This document shows, piece after piece, positions 22,465 to 31,629 of a stretch of 64,000 bases of DNA. The translations under genes were made by a program, and so were the position numbers. The stretch is from Thiolapillus brandeum (GTDB lineage Bacteria > Pseudomonadota > Gammaproteobacteria > Chromatiales > Chromatiaceae). Each line of letters starts with the position of its first letter. Position 1 is the first letter of the stretch. The stretch is from NCBI RefSeq assembly GCF_000828615.1, contig NZ_AP012273.1:2790001-2854000 (forward strand), given 5' to 3'. The notes beneath the pieces are model-generated. The model was not told the origin of the DNA and searched no databases. It saw only the letters and a list, made by a program, of their open reading frames with translations.

Positions 22465-24582
22465 TTATACCTTGTCTGGCAGTACGAAGCCGGCAACGGA
22501 CTGACGCAGCTGGTTGGTCTTTTCTGCCAGTTCCCCGATCTCGGCCGCAGCGTTTCGGGTACCATCTGTTGTCTGCTGGGTGATCTCCTGGATTACACCC
22601 ATGGTGTCATTGAGTTGGCGCGCCTCGGAAGACTCTTGTTGGGCTGAATCAGCCAGTCGCGTGATGATCCCGGCAATCTCGTTGGATACCGTCTCGATTT
22701 CCTGCAGGGCGGCACCGGCATCCTCTGCCAGGCCAGCACCACCAACCACCTCCGTGGTACTGGCTTCCATGGAACTGACCGCTTCGTTGGTATCCGCCTG
22801 AATGGTCTGAACCAATGCCTCAATCTGCTTGGTTGCATTGGCAGAACGTTCTGCAAGACGCTGTACTTCGTCGGCAACCACCGCGAAACCACGACCTGCT
22901 TCACCGGCCATGGCTGCCTGCATGGCAGCGTTCAAAGCGAGGATGTTGGTCTGGTCAGCAATATCCTCGATCAGCTCCACGATGTTACCGATCTCCTGGG
23001 AGCTTTCACCCAGTCGTTTGATCCGCTTCGAGGTTTCCTGGATCTGTTCACGAATATTGTCCATGCCATTGATGGTTCTGCGCACCGCTTCGCCACCCTT
23101 GGATGCAAGTTCCACCGAGTTCTGGGCAACCTGGGCAGATTCCGTAGCATCGTCGGCCATGGTTTCCAGGGCATTCGTCATTTTGTCAATAGTCGAGCTG
23201 GCACCGGTAATCTGTTCGCGCTGATGCTCTGCGGCATCCGCCAGATGATGGATAGTGGCCTGGGTTTCCTGGGCCGACCCGGATACTTCCTCCGTGGTCT
23301 GGTTGATGGATTCAACCACCTCGCGCATGGCCTCGATGGCGTAGTTGATGGAGTCTGCGATGGCGCCGGTGATGTCCTCTGTTACCGTGGCCTGCACCGA
23401 CAAGTCACCGTCCGCCAGGTCTCCCATTTCATCGAGAAGACGACGAATAGCTTCCTGGTTTCTCTGGTACTGCTCGGAGGTGGCTTCTTCCCGGCGTTTT
23501 GCCTGACCTACCAGCACCATGCCCAGCAGAACCAGCAGTACAGCTGACAGGGCGCCCAGACCGGTTACCAGTTTGGCGTTCACGGGAACCGGGCCAATCT
23601 TGAGGTCCGCAGCATCAGTACCGTACAGATGAATCAGGTTTCCTACTTCTTCAGCAACCTTGTCGGAAGATAGTGAAAGTTGACTGGGAACATCCATGTC
23701 GGGCAGTACTTCACCCGTTGCAAGGGCTTCCTGCGCTTTCTCGCTCATGCCGGTTTCGCCCACAGCCTCGAGTGCCGGAAGCACATCCGAAATCATCCCC
23801 AGAATCATGCCCAGCGAGTCGTCCAGATCACCCAGAATTGCGGTGACTTCCAGCAGGCCCTCCTTGATTTTTTCGTCTTCCACGGCCTTGATGCCCAGTA
23901 CCGGACTGCCATTCACCAGGGCATCGATAACAGTTTTCAGCTCATCTACGTCCTGAGTCAGCTGATCCACTGCAAGGGCCGTGGCAGAGCCACCGGCGAG
24001 TACGTCGTTGAGGGCAGAGTTGATACGTTCCGTGAGAAACAACTGGCGGGTCGCATAATAGATCTGGGTCGGGTCGCTTTTCCCTTCCACAAGAGCATTG
24101 GTCACCTCGTTGGAGACTTCAAGGAGATCAGGAAGCGTATCCCGAATGCCATTGATGATTTCATTCACTGACAGAATAGCATCCTGGTTGTCGAGAATAG
24201 CATCAACATGAGAACGCAACTCCAACCAGGCATTTTCCACCTTATGCAATTCCGGCTGAATTGCAGCGGGAGAGGGCGGCAGGTTCTGTTCGGGCGAACC
24301 GTTCTTGAGCATATCGAGAATCTGCGAGAACCTGTCTCGTGATTCCTGCATGCGGGCAAAGGAAGCTTCCTTACCGCTCGCCGCCTCGGAAGCATATTTT
24401 GCAATCCGGTGAGCAAGCACCTGCTGTTCAGACGCACCCAGTATGTATTTGTCCAGGTCTGCACTGTGCTTGGCCCAGGCGACAAAGGCCATAACCCCCG
24501 CAACCATCGAGACCACCAGCAAAACAGAAAGCAGTGGAACCAGGACCGACCGGCTGGATCCTTTCTTTGCTCTAGCTACCAT
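22465..24582 (-). CDS. pilJ: type IV pilus methyl-accepting chemotaxis protein
   Basis: A 705-aa inner-membrane chemoreceptor with a transmembrane segment at about 13-35, a large periplasmic part, a second segment at about 338-360 ([19 protein letters not shown]), HAMP-like helices and a long signalling coiled coil. The hairpin tip reads [19 protein letters not shown] then [18 protein letters not shown], close to PilJ. In Pseudomonas PilJ senses the pilus/pilin state and feeds ChpA. No pilK methyltransferase or chpB esterase gene is present nearby. The 237-base gap to pilI contains a CTACCTG/CAGGTAG hairpin (24679-24700), which might tune pilJ expression. Confidence 0.93.
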   Translation of the reverse strand: MVARAKKGSSRSVLVPLLSVLLVVSMVAGVMAFVAWAKHSADLDKYILGASEQQVLAHRIAKYASEAASGKEASFARMQESRDRFSQILDMLKNGSPEQNLPPSPAAIQPELHKVENAWLELRSHVDAILDNQDAILSVNEIINGIRDTLPDLLEVSNEVTNALVEGKSDPTQIYYATRQLFLTERINSALNDVLAGGSATALAVDQLTQDVDELKTVIDALVNGSPVLGIKAVEDEKIKEGLLEVTAILGDLDDSLGMILGMISDVLPALEAVGETGMSEKAQEALATGEVLPDMDVPSQLSLSSDKVAEEVGNLIHLYGTDAADLKIGPVPVNAKLVTGLGALSAVLLVLLGMVLVGQAKRREEATSEQYQRNQEAIRRLLDEMGDLADGDLSVQATVTEDITGAIADSINYAIEAMREVVESINQTTEEVSGSAQETQATIHHLADAAEHQREQITGASSTIDKMTNALETMADDATESAQVAQNSVELASKGGEAVRRTINGMDNIREQIQETSKRIKRLGESSQEIGNIVELIEDIADQTNILALNAAMQAAMAGEAGRGFAVVADEVQRLAERSANATKQIEALVQTIQADTNEAVSSMEASTTEVVGGAGLAEDAGAALQEIETVSNEIAGIITRLADSAQQESSEARQLNDTMGVIQEITQQTTDGTRNAAAEIGELAEKTNQLRQSVAGFVLPDKV

Positions 24583-24819
24583 TTCATTAACCCCTTCATA
24601 TTGTGCGTTCTACCCACCCAGCTTAGAGTGTTTGTCATTCTATAACGAGTTATCGCTACAGTATTGGTTAGTTCAATTCTACCTGCGCCAACACAGGTAG
24701 GTGTACACATCCCACGTCGTCATCCAACAAGCTGTTGCAAAACACCGTTGTTCTACAGCCTGATTGCCGCACAAGGGTGTGCAGGCTTTTTCATCATCCT
24801 GCCAGGACTCTCTCCGGGA

Positions 24820-25374
24820 TTACGCGGCTGCCGACATAAAACGCTCGTCATTCGCCAACGCAGCCATGCTGAAAACCGGCCAAACGCCATCATCCAGCCC
24901 AAAAACATCGTACACATAACGACCAAGAAGTCCGTCAAAACGGCTATCCGGAATCTGTTTACTCATGGGAAGGTGACGCATTCCCAGCACCGAGGAAACC
25001 AGCAGTCCCATGGATGCCCCCCTGTTTCGTATGACCATTACCCGGGACTGGTCATCGACCACTACCGGACTACCGCCAATAAATTGCTGCAGATCCACAA
25101 TGGGAAGCAGCTCCCCACGGATATTGGCCAATCCCAACATCCACTTGCGGGTACCGGGCACACGGGTAACCGAATCCGGGTAAGGCAACAATTCACGGAT
25201 TTCATCCATAGCGGAAATAATCTTTACACCATCCAGCACGAAAGCCAGCCCTTGCCAGTCCTCTTCCTTTACCATGGTGGCAGGAACCAATGACTCCTGC
25301 CCTCGACTGCGCTCATCCACCTGGGATAAATATTGCAGCACCGTTTGCAGAGAATGGCCGCCCCTATCGGACAT
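24820..25374 (-). CDS. pilI: CheW-like adaptor of the pilus chemosensory system
   Basis: A 184-aa CheW-domain protein expected to couple the PilJ receptor to the ChpA kinase. Visible features are GLAFVLDGVKIISAMDEIRELL (about 42-63, read in parts), the adaptor core WMLGLANIRGELLPIVDLQ (about 78-96) and VSSVLGMRHLP. Its ATG shares one base with the TGA of pilH (TGATG), a tight translational coupling. Order and length match Pseudomonas PilI. Confidence 0.93.
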   Translation of the reverse strand: MSDRGGHSLQTVLQYLSQVDERSRGQESLVPATMVKEEDWQGLAFVLDGVKIISAMDEIRELLPYPDSVTRVPGTRKWMLGLANIRGELLPIVDLQQFIGGSPVVVDDQSRVMVIRNRGASMGLLVSSVLGMRHLPMSKQIPDSRFDGLLGRYVYDVFGLDDGVWPVFSMAALANDERFMSAAA

Positions 25375-25736
25375 CAGCTGATCATCTCGCTGACTTTGTT
25401 CAACAGCTCACCCACATCAACCGGCTTTACCAGGTAATCCTTAGCGCCCTGGCGCATCCCCCACTCACGATCCGTATCCTGATCCTTGGTGGTTACAATG
25501 ATAATGGGTATGTGCTTGGTCGATGCGTTGCGGTGAATCTTCCTGGTGGCCTGAAAACCATTGAGCCCTGGCATCACCACATCCATGAGAATAAGGTCTG
25601 GCATTTCTTCCGTGGCTTTCTGCACACCTTCTTCTCCATCTGTAGCCACAACCACCTGATAACCCTCTCCGTCAAGCGCAGAGCTGAATATATGCACCTC
25701 TGTGGGAGAATCGTCAACAATCAGTACTTTTGCCAT
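25374..25736 (-). CDS. pilH: single-domain response regulator of twitching motility
   Basis: A 120-aa CheY-like receiver. The acidic pocket is VDD near residues 7-9, the phospho-acceptor aspartate is in DLILMDVVMPGLNGF (about 50-64), and the conserved lysine is in YLVKPVD (about 102-108). In Pseudomonas PilH works opposite to PilG, probably as a phosphate sink or on retraction. It lies between pilG (40 bases) and pilI (1-base overlap). Confidence 0.94.
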   Translation of the reverse strand: MAKVLIVDDSPTEVHIFSSALDGEGYQVVVATDGEEGVQKATEEMPDLILMDVVMPGLNGFQATRKIHRNASTKHIPIIIVTTKDQDTDREWGMRQGAKDYLVKPVDVGELLNKVSEMIS

Positions 25737-25776
25737 ATTTCTTGTTTCCTTCTTGGTTTGTTACTTGAAAGATATT

Positions 25777-26184
25777 TTATGCGGCCTTGGGAATATGCCG
25801 GCGTATTGCATCCAGCAATTCATCCCGGCTGAACGGTTTGGTCAGGTACTGATCGGATCCCGCCAGACGCCCTTTGGCGCGATCAAACAATCCATCCTTG
25901 CTGGACAACATGACTACCGGTGTATCGCTGTAAGCCTTGTTGTTCTTGATCAGCGCACAGGTCTGATAGCCATCCAGGCGCGGCATCATGATGTCCACAA
26001 AGATCAGATCCGGATGGTGATCCGCCACCAGAGACAAGGCCTCAAACCCATCCTCTGCAGTAACGACTTCACACCCTGCCTTGGACAGCAGGTTCTCCGC
26101 AGTGCGCCGGATGGTTTTGCTGTCATCAATAACCATTATCTTGAGACCGGAAACTCCGGAAGTTTCATCATTCATTACCGCCAC
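25777..26184 (-). CDS. pilG: single-domain response regulator of twitching motility
   Basis: A 135-aa CheY-like receiver with a short N-terminal extension (MAVMNDETSGVSGLKIMVID). The phospho-acceptor region is DLIFVDIMMPRLDGY, and the switch lysine is in YLTKPF. PilG is the output of ChpA that promotes pilus extension and cAMP signalling in Pseudomonas. It heads the pilGHIJ-chpA-chpC series. In Pseudomonas gshB lies directly next to pilG, but here a rhodanese and a small exported protein are inserted. Confidence 0.94.
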   Translation of the reverse strand: MAVMNDETSGVSGLKIMVIDDSKTIRRTAENLLSKAGCEVVTAEDGFEALSLVADHHPDLIFVDIMMPRLDGYQTCALIKNNKAYSDTPVVMLSSKDGLFDRAKGRLAGSDQYLTKPFSRDELLDAIRRHIPKAA

Positions 26185-26310
26185 TCACTCTGTATACACA
26201 ACGACCATGATCTGGAAAATATACTACATCGTAATCTCGTGAGCAGAAAAACATGTCTCCACACCCCAAACTTGTGTTGCAACACAGCGGAATCAAACGG
26301 CAGGTTCAGC

Positions 26311-27069
26311 TTACTGCTCTTTAGCGGCACTGGGGATAATGGTCGTCAGCCCCCAAAACTCCCACATACGCATACCGCCCCGGTAATATTTGACCTTGTC
26401 CGCCGGGTAGTGTGTCGCCAGCAGGCCGCGAATCGCCCGGGGAGACTGGCCACAGTCCGGGCCATTGCAATACAACACCAGATCCTTTGCGCCGGTAAAA
26501 TCCCAGTCTTCGGTTTTATACTTGGTATCGATGATGCCCCATTTCTCCAGCAGCGATGTAAAAAAACCGACATCTCCCCGCTCTTTGGCCCCAAATTTTT
26601 CCAGCAACTCAGCCACTTCAGGAGAATCCGGCTCCTTGTTGAATAGCGTAAACGGGATATTCACCGAACCGGGAATGGTGCCTTTCTTGTACCAGGATGG
26701 CGTGCGCGCATCGATAAGCACACCACTGCCATCGCGCAACTGATGTTCCATGAAATCAAACATCTCCACCTCGCCATAGGTCTCGACATCAGGACTGGGA
26801 CTGATGGGCTTGAGGCAATGAGGCGGACAAGGACGAATAGTCTTGGCAAAATAACCGCTGAGTTCGTAATTGGGATCCTGGACGCGCTGCACCTTCACCG
26901 AGCTGCCATCATGAATGACATAGATATAGGGCTTGTCCGCTGTCAGGCCCACGAACTTGTTGTCCACCCCCACCTTCACTTCTTCGGCAATTGCCAAGGA
27001 CCCCAGCAGAGTGAAACCTGCAAGAAAACCAACCATGAATTTCAAACCCTTGTTCATCTCCAACTTCAT
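26311..27069 (-). CDS. exported rhodanese-domain protein
   Basis: A 252-aa protein read from the ATG at 27069, which has a GGAGAGGTGGG ribosome site; an upstream in-frame start at 27114 would add 15 residues before the signal peptide. MKLEMNKGLKFMVGFLAGFT and following form a signal peptide cleaved near residue 28 (AIA-EE). A CPPHC pair (C81, C85) is followed by a rhodanese domain with IDARTP (about 119-124), the active loop YCNGPDCGQSPRAI with the probable catalytic C206, and RGGMRMWEFWGLTT. Rhodaneses transfer sulfane sulfur. In a sulfur oxidizer a periplasmic sulfur-carrier role is plausible inference. It lies 126 bases before pilG. Confidence 0.88.
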   Translation of the reverse strand: MKLEMNKGLKFMVGFLAGFTLLGSLAIAEEVKVGVDNKFVGLTADKPYIYVIHDGSSVKVQRVQDPNYELSGYFAKTIRPCPPHCLKPISPSPDVETYGEVEMFDFMEHQLRDGSGVLIDARTPSWYKKGTIPGSVNIPFTLFNKEPDSPEVAELLEKFGAKERGDVGFFTSLLEKWGIIDTKYKTEDWDFTGAKDLVLYCNGPDCGQSPRAIRGLLATHYPADKVKYYRGGMRMWEFWGLTTIIPSAAKEQ

Positions 27070-27136
27070 CTCTATTCCCACCTCTCCTGACTGTCTTGTT
27101 CTTCTCAAAATCAAAATTGCACTCTTAATCTGCGTA

Positions 27137-27502
27137 CTACCTGTTCATCTTTCTATTGATGATCATTCGCCGAACCTGTGACATGGACGCCCCATGGACA
27201 TAAGATTTGAATACCTCGGCTTTATCCTTTTCCACAAGAGATTCATAAAATGAGTAAGTGCCTTTTGCCTTGGCTTTGAGCAACTGCTCAAACTCCTGTT
27301 GACTCAGTGCACCAGCCTCCTTCTTTTCCAGGCCTTCCACAACATTGTCTTTACCGGTATTGGAAGGAGGAACCTGGGGTTCGGAAAGCTTGGACGATTC
27401 AGCATCGATATATTTCAGATACTCTTCTTCCGACAAAGCCAGACAGTTGCTGGTGGATATGGCAAAAAAACCGGCAAAGGCCAGCAGTTTTCCCTTGGAC
27501 AT
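27137..27502 (-). CDS. small exported protein of unknown function
   Basis: A 121-aa protein read from the ATG at 27502, which has a GGAGGG ribosome site; the frame extends to 27712 but without a good start signal. It begins with a signal peptide (MSKGKLLAFAGFFAISTSNC, cut near CLA-L). The mature part is charged and helical (EEEYLKYIDAESSKL, EFEQLLKAKAKGTYSFYESL) and ends in a basic helix QVRRMIINRKMNR. No known domain is apparent. It precedes the rhodanese by 67 bases, so the two probably form one transcript leading into the pil/chp genes. It is divergent from gshB. Confidence 0.7.
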   Translation of the reverse strand: MSKGKLLAFAGFFAISTSNCLALSEEEYLKYIDAESSKLSEPQVPPSNTGKDNVVEGLEKKEAGALSQQEFEQLLKAKAKGTYSFYESLVEKDKAEVFKSYVHGASMSQVRRMIINRKMNR

Positions 27503-27734
27503 GATCCCTCCTTCATCATATTGAAACCGGCCCTTCTGATCAGAAAAGCTCAGAAACCGTGTTATGTCGCCCTCATAACCGATTATTATTGTTGGCAATA
27601 TATTTTTGCCTTTATGCTGCCAACATAGCAAGCTATGCACACCAGCGCAAGGCTGTGGTGCAAATTCTTTACCACTACTTCCCAGCCCCGCATCCCCTGA
27701 ATACTGAGACATTTTGACGACCGGTGACTATAGC

Positions 27735-28685
27735 ATGACTCTTGATATTGGAATTGTGATGGACCCCATAAATACAATAAAAATCGCCAAGGACAGCAGC
27801 TTCGCCATGCTTCTTGAAGCTCAAAGAAGACACTGGAGCATCCATTACATGGAGATGGACTCACTCTACCTGGAAAACGGACAGCCCATGGCGCGAACCC
27901 GCATCCTGAAGGTATGTGACGATCCTGAGCATTGGTTTGAATTCGAAAACGAAACCACCATACCCGTGGAAAAACTCAACGCCATCCTCATGCGCAAGGA
28001 TCCTCCCTTCGACATGGAATACATCTACGCCACTTACCTTCTAGAGCAGGCTGAGGCCAGGGGAACCCTGGTGGTCAATCGTCCCCAGGCTCTGCGTGAT
28101 GCCAACGAGAAGCTGTTCACGAGCTGGTTTCCCCAGTGCACGCCGGATACCCTGGTATCCCGGTGCTATAGTGATTTCTCCCGTTTTCTTGCCCGGCATG
28201 GGGACATCATCCTCAAACCCCTGGGAGGCATGGGAGGCGAATCCATATTTCGTGTCAAAGAGGACGACCCCAACATCAATGTCATCCTGGAAACTCTGAC
28301 AGCCCGGCAGACACGCTACACCATGGCGCAGAAGTTCATTCCTGAAATCAGCAATGGCGACAAGCGTATACTGGTAGTCAACGGTGAAGCCGTGCCCTGG
28401 GCACTGGCCCGGGTTCCCAGAAAAGGGGAGACCCGGGGCAACCTGGCAGCCGGAGGAAGCGCGCATGGCACACCCCTTGGCGACCGTGACCACTGGATTG
28501 TGGAACAAGTCGCACCTCGCCTGAAAGAAGCAGGCATATTGTTTGCAGGATTGGATGTAATCGGCGACTATCTCACGGAAATCAATGTTACCAGCCCCAC
28601 TTGTATCCGGGAGCTGGACAGTCTCTACAACCTCAACATCAGCGGTATGCTGATGGATAGCATCGAGAACAAGATCCGGGCATGA
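27735..28685 (+). CDS. gshB: glutathione synthetase
   Basis: A 316-aa ATP-grasp ligase adding glycine to gamma-glutamylcysteine. The start MTLDIGIVMDPINTIKIAKD with DSSFAMLLEAQRR matches E. coli GshB (also 316 aa). Further blocks are the ATP-grasp loop KPLGGMGGESIFRV (about 163-176), GDKRILVVNGEAVPWALARVP and the metal site DYLTEINVTSPTCIREL near the C-terminus. An upstream ATG at 27714 is in frame, but the start at 27735 fits the family better. It overlaps apbE by 4 bases. In Pseudomonas gshB likewise sits between pilG and tonB. Confidence 0.95.
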   Translation: MTLDIGIVMDPINTIKIAKDSSFAMLLEAQRRHWSIHYMEMDSLYLENGQPMARTRILKVCDDPEHWFEFENETTIPVEKLNAILMRKDPPFDMEYIYATYLLEQAEARGTLVVNRPQALRDANEKLFTSWFPQCTPDTLVSRCYSDFSRFLARHGDIILKPLGGMGGESIFRVKEDDPNINVILETLTARQTRYTMAQKFIPEISNGDKRILVVNGEAVPWALARVPRKGETRGNLAAGGSAHGTPLGDRDHWIVEQVAPRLKEAGILFAGLDVIGDYLTEINVTSPTCIRELDSLYNLNISGMLMDSIENKIRA

Positions 28686-29749
28686 GTTATCGCCGCTTCA
28701 TTTTCCTGATTCTGCTCACTGCCTTCGCCTTGGCGGCCTGTGAGAAAAACGAACCTGTGCACAACAGCCGGTTTCTGGCCTTTGGCACTCTGACCGATGT
28801 CAGTATCGTCGGCGTGCCCCGCAACAAAGCCATTGCCGCCGTGGAATCCCTGGAGCAGGATTTCACCATCATGAACCATGCCTGGCATGCCTGGGCGCCC
28901 GGCCCCCTGACCCGCACCAACAAGCTGCTCGCAGAAGGAAAGCGTTTTGCACTGCCCCCATCGGTGCTGGTGTTGATGCAGAAATCCGCTGAACTGGCGA
29001 AACAAAGTGACAACCTGTTCAATCCCGCCATTGGCCGCCTCATTCGCCTTTGGGGATTTCAGCGCGACACTCTTGGCGAGTGGCAGCCCCCGGACGAGAA
29101 GGCCGTAAAAGAACTGGTGAATGCTCACCCGAGCATGGATGACATCGTCATCGACGGCATCCATGCCCAGTGCAGCAACCCCCTGGTGCAGCTGGACTTT
29201 GGCGCCATCGGTAAAGGATACGGCATCGACCTGGCGATCGAGCACCTCAAGGAAATGGGCATCAGGAATGCCATCGTCAACAGTGGTGGCGACTTGCGCG
29301 CCATAGGCTCCCGCGGCGGCCATCCCTGGCGCATCGCCATTCGCGGTGCCAGCGGCTCCGGTATCCTGGGATTCCTGTATGTATCCGGAGACGAAAGCGT
29401 ATTCACCTCTGGCAACTATGAACGCAACTACCTGTGGAAGGGCAGGATCTACCACCACATCATCGACCCCCGCAGCGGTTATCCCGCCCGGGGTACACGC
29501 TCGGTCACCGTTATCCATGACAATGCCACCGTGGCGGATGCTGCGGCTACCGCCTTGTTCGTTGCCGGCCCCAGGCACTGGCAACGCATCGCCCGGCAAA
29601 TGGGGATAAAATATGTGTTATTGGTGGATGAAAACAATATTGTGCATATGAACCCGGCCATGGCGAAAAGGGTGCACTTGATGGACAGGAATCAGCCCGT
29701 AGAGATTTCTCCGCCACTGACAGCAGACAGCAACAAGACCTCCCCATGA
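28682..29749 (+). CDS. apbE: FAD:protein FMN transferase, lipoprotein
   Basis: A 355-aa ApbE-family protein with a lipoprotein signal (LTAFALAACEKNE, lipobox cysteine near 20). ApbE attaches FMN to threonines of target proteins such as Nqr and Rnf subunits, outside the cytoplasmic membrane. Motifs include LDFGAIGKGYGIDLA (about 172-186), NSGGDLRAIG (about 201-210), HIIDPRSGYPA (about 260-270) and the late DAAATALFVAG, all typical. It is translationally coupled to both gshB (4-base overlap) and the TonB-like gene (4-base overlap). It has no counterpart at this position in the Pseudomonas order. Confidence 0.95.
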   Translation: MSYRRFIFLILLTAFALAACEKNEPVHNSRFLAFGTLTDVSIVGVPRNKAIAAVESLEQDFTIMNHAWHAWAPGPLTRTNKLLAEGKRFALPPSVLVLMQKSAELAKQSDNLFNPAIGRLIRLWGFQRDTLGEWQPPDEKAVKELVNAHPSMDDIVIDGIHAQCSNPLVQLDFGAIGKGYGIDLAIEHLKEMGIRNAIVNSGGDLRAIGSRGGHPWRIAIRGASGSGILGFLYVSGDESVFTSGNYERNYLWKGRIYHHIIDPRSGYPARGTRSVTVIHDNATVADAAATALFVAGPRHWQRIARQMGIKYVLLVDENNIVHMNPAMAKRVHLMDRNQPVEISPPLTADSNKTSP

Positions 29750-30627
29750 GCACCACCCACCACCACCCCCGCAACGAAGCGCTGATTACCATGGCGGTCA
29801 TCGCGGTAATTCTGCATGCCCTGTTCATTCTGGGGGTGAATTTCCGCATGCCTGAACCTCAGCCCCAACTCACCCAGCCCAGCCTGGACGTCATTCTCGT
29901 GCCGCCCAAAAAGCAGCAGCCAAAACCTGAAGAGGCTGATTTTCTCTCCCAACAGAACAGCCAGGGCGGCACTGACAGGAAAGGGCAATCCCGACCCAAC
30001 GCCGAGCCCACCCGGCCAGCGCTCAAGCAAAGCAAAAAGGCGGCTGAAGAACACATCCGCAGTGGTGTGAAAACACCCCAGGTACAGCAGCAACCCAAAG
30101 TAGTCACTACCCACAAAGCATCGAAACACCAAGTGAAGCCCGTTCGCGAAGTACCGGTGAAAGCCCGGCAGAAACCCGATGTGACCCATCTGTTGTCCAG
30201 CACCCGTCAGGAAATCGCCCGCCTGACCGCTGAGCTGGACCGAAACAGCCAGTACGCCTCCCAGCGCCCGCGCCACAAGGCCATCAATGCCAGTACCAGG
30301 GAATACCGCTATGCCGCCTACCTGGATGCCTGGCGCAAGAAAGTGGAGCGGGTGGGCAATCTGAATTACCCGGACGAAGCCAAACGCAAGAAACTCTACG
30401 GCGACCTGCTGTTGCATGTGGCCCTGCGCTCGGACGGTTCGGTACAACAAATCCGCGTAGTGAGATCATCCGGCTACCAGCTTCTCGATGATGCGGCGGT
30501 ACGCATCGTAAGGCTGGCCTCGCCTTTTGCTCCCTTCCCGGAAGAAATCCGCAAGGAAATCGATATTCTGGACATTACCCGTACCTGGCAGTTCCTCAGC
30601 AACAACCGCCTGTTCTCCGGCAAGTAG
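29746..30627 (+). CDS. TonB-like energy transducer
   Basis: A 293-aa protein with a short cytosolic N-terminus, one transmembrane helix at about 12-31 (TMAVIAVILHALFILGV), a proline/lysine/glutamine-rich periplasmic linker (about 35-150) and a C-terminal TonB domain: LNYPDEAKRKKLYGDLLLHV, then SDGSVQQIRVVRSSGY and the final beta strand. TonB transmits proton-motive force to outer-membrane receptors. In Pseudomonas the gene at this place, between gshB and yqgE, is tonB3, which is needed for twitching motility, so a pilus-related role is a reasonable inference. No exbB/exbD is nearby. Confidence 0.87.
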   Translation: MSTTHHHPRNEALITMAVIAVILHALFILGVNFRMPEPQPQLTQPSLDVILVPPKKQQPKPEEADFLSQQNSQGGTDRKGQSRPNAEPTRPALKQSKKAAEEHIRSGVKTPQVQQQPKVVTTHKASKHQVKPVREVPVKARQKPDVTHLLSSTRQEIARLTAELDRNSQYASQRPRHKAINASTREYRYAAYLDAWRKKVERVGNLNYPDEAKRKKLYGDLLLHVALRSDGSVQQIRVVRSSGYQLLDDAAVRIVRLASPFAPFPEEIRKEIDILDITRTWQFLSNNRLFSGK

Positions 30628-30668
30628 TCCTGTAGCGGTTCCATTCGCTCTGCTGGTACAATATTGGC

Positions 30669-31232
30669 ATGAGCGAATCTTCCTCACTCACGAATCACTT
30701 TCTGATCGCCCTGCCGGTTCTGCAGGATCCCAACTTTTCCCGTACCGTAACCTACATCTGCGAGCATAACAGCGATGGCGCCATGGGTATCGTCATCAAT
30801 CGCCCTTGCGACCTGGAGCTCACCGACATCCTGCATCACATGGACATCGAACAGACGCCAAAGACCCCTGCCGACATCCCCGTGCATATTGGCGGGCCGG
30901 TCCAGGAAGACCGGGGATTCCTGCTCCATTCCCCGCCCAAACGCTGGGACTCCACCCTGGTGATCAGCGAACATATCGCCGTGACCACCTCCCGTGATCT
31001 GCTCCGGGCCCTGGCCCTGGGTGAAGGCCCCAAAGAACTGTTCATTGCCCTTGGCTACGCGGGCTGGGGCCCCGGACAACTCGAACAGGAGTTGCAGCAG
31101 GACAGCTGGTTGTTCAGCCCCGCCTCCCGGGAAATCATTTTTCACACCCCTGTCGAGAAACGCTGGGACGCCGCCGCAACTCTGGCAGGGGTGGATCTGA
31201 ACCTGATCAGCAATATCGGCGGCCATGCCTGA
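30669..31232 (+). CDS. yqgE: YqgE family protein (UPF0301)
   Basis: A 187-aa UPF0301 protein. The start SSLTNHFLIALPVLQDPNFS and VTYICEHNSDGAMGIVINRP (about 26-45) are family signatures, with IHIGGPVQEDRGF-like sequence (VHIGGPVQEDRGFLLHS) and GYAGWGPGQLEQEL (about 127-140). Function is unresolved. It is classically adjacent to ruvX, as here, with an 8-base overlap. The ATG at 30669 fits the conserved N-terminus. Confidence 0.95.
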   Translation: MSESSSLTNHFLIALPVLQDPNFSRTVTYICEHNSDGAMGIVINRPCDLELTDILHHMDIEQTPKTPADIPVHIGGPVQEDRGFLLHSPPKRWDSTLVISEHIAVTTSRDLLRALALGEGPKELFIALGYAGWGPGQLEQELQQDSWLFSPASREIIFHTPVEKRWDAAATLAGVDLNLISNIGGHA

Positions 31233-31629
31233 GACCCTGCTGGGCTTTGACTACGGCACCCACAAGATCGGCGTGGCTGTGGGCCAGGAATTGACCGGCA
31301 CAGCCAATCCCCTCACCGTATTGAACCTGGTCAAAGGCAAACCCGACTGGGAAGGCATCCGCTGTCTCATCGACGAGTGGCGTCCCCAGGGCCTGGTAGT
31401 GGGGCTGCCCATCGGTCCCCGGGAGGAAGAAACCCCCATGACCACGGCAGCCCGTAAATTCGCCCGTCAGCTGGAAGGGCGCTTCGGTCTGCCTGTACAC
31501 CTGGCGGACGAACGGCTAACATCCCGGGAAGCCTGGAGCCGCATCGGCGGCATTGCCACCCGGGATGTGACGCGCATCGACTCCATGGCCGCCAAACTCA
31601 TCCTCGAAACCTGGTTCAGCAGCCTATGA
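31225..31629 (+). CDS. ruvX: putative pre-16S rRNA nuclease / Holliday junction resolvase-like protein
   Basis: A 134-aa YqgF-family RNase-H-fold nuclease. The first acidic residue is in LGFDYGTHKIGVAVG (4-18), GLVVGLPIG follows (about 56-64), the second acid is in DERLTS (about 93-98), and ID near 114 may supply the third. In E. coli the protein is needed for 16S rRNA 5' maturation; a resolvase role has also been proposed. It overlaps yqgE by 8 bases and pyrR by 4. Confidence 0.94.
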   Translation: MPETLLGFDYGTHKIGVAVGQELTGTANPLTVLNLVKGKPDWEGIRCLIDEWRPQGLVVGLPIGPREEETPMTTAARKFARQLEGRFGLPVHLADERLTSREAWSRIGGIATRDVTRIDSMAAKLILETWFSSL

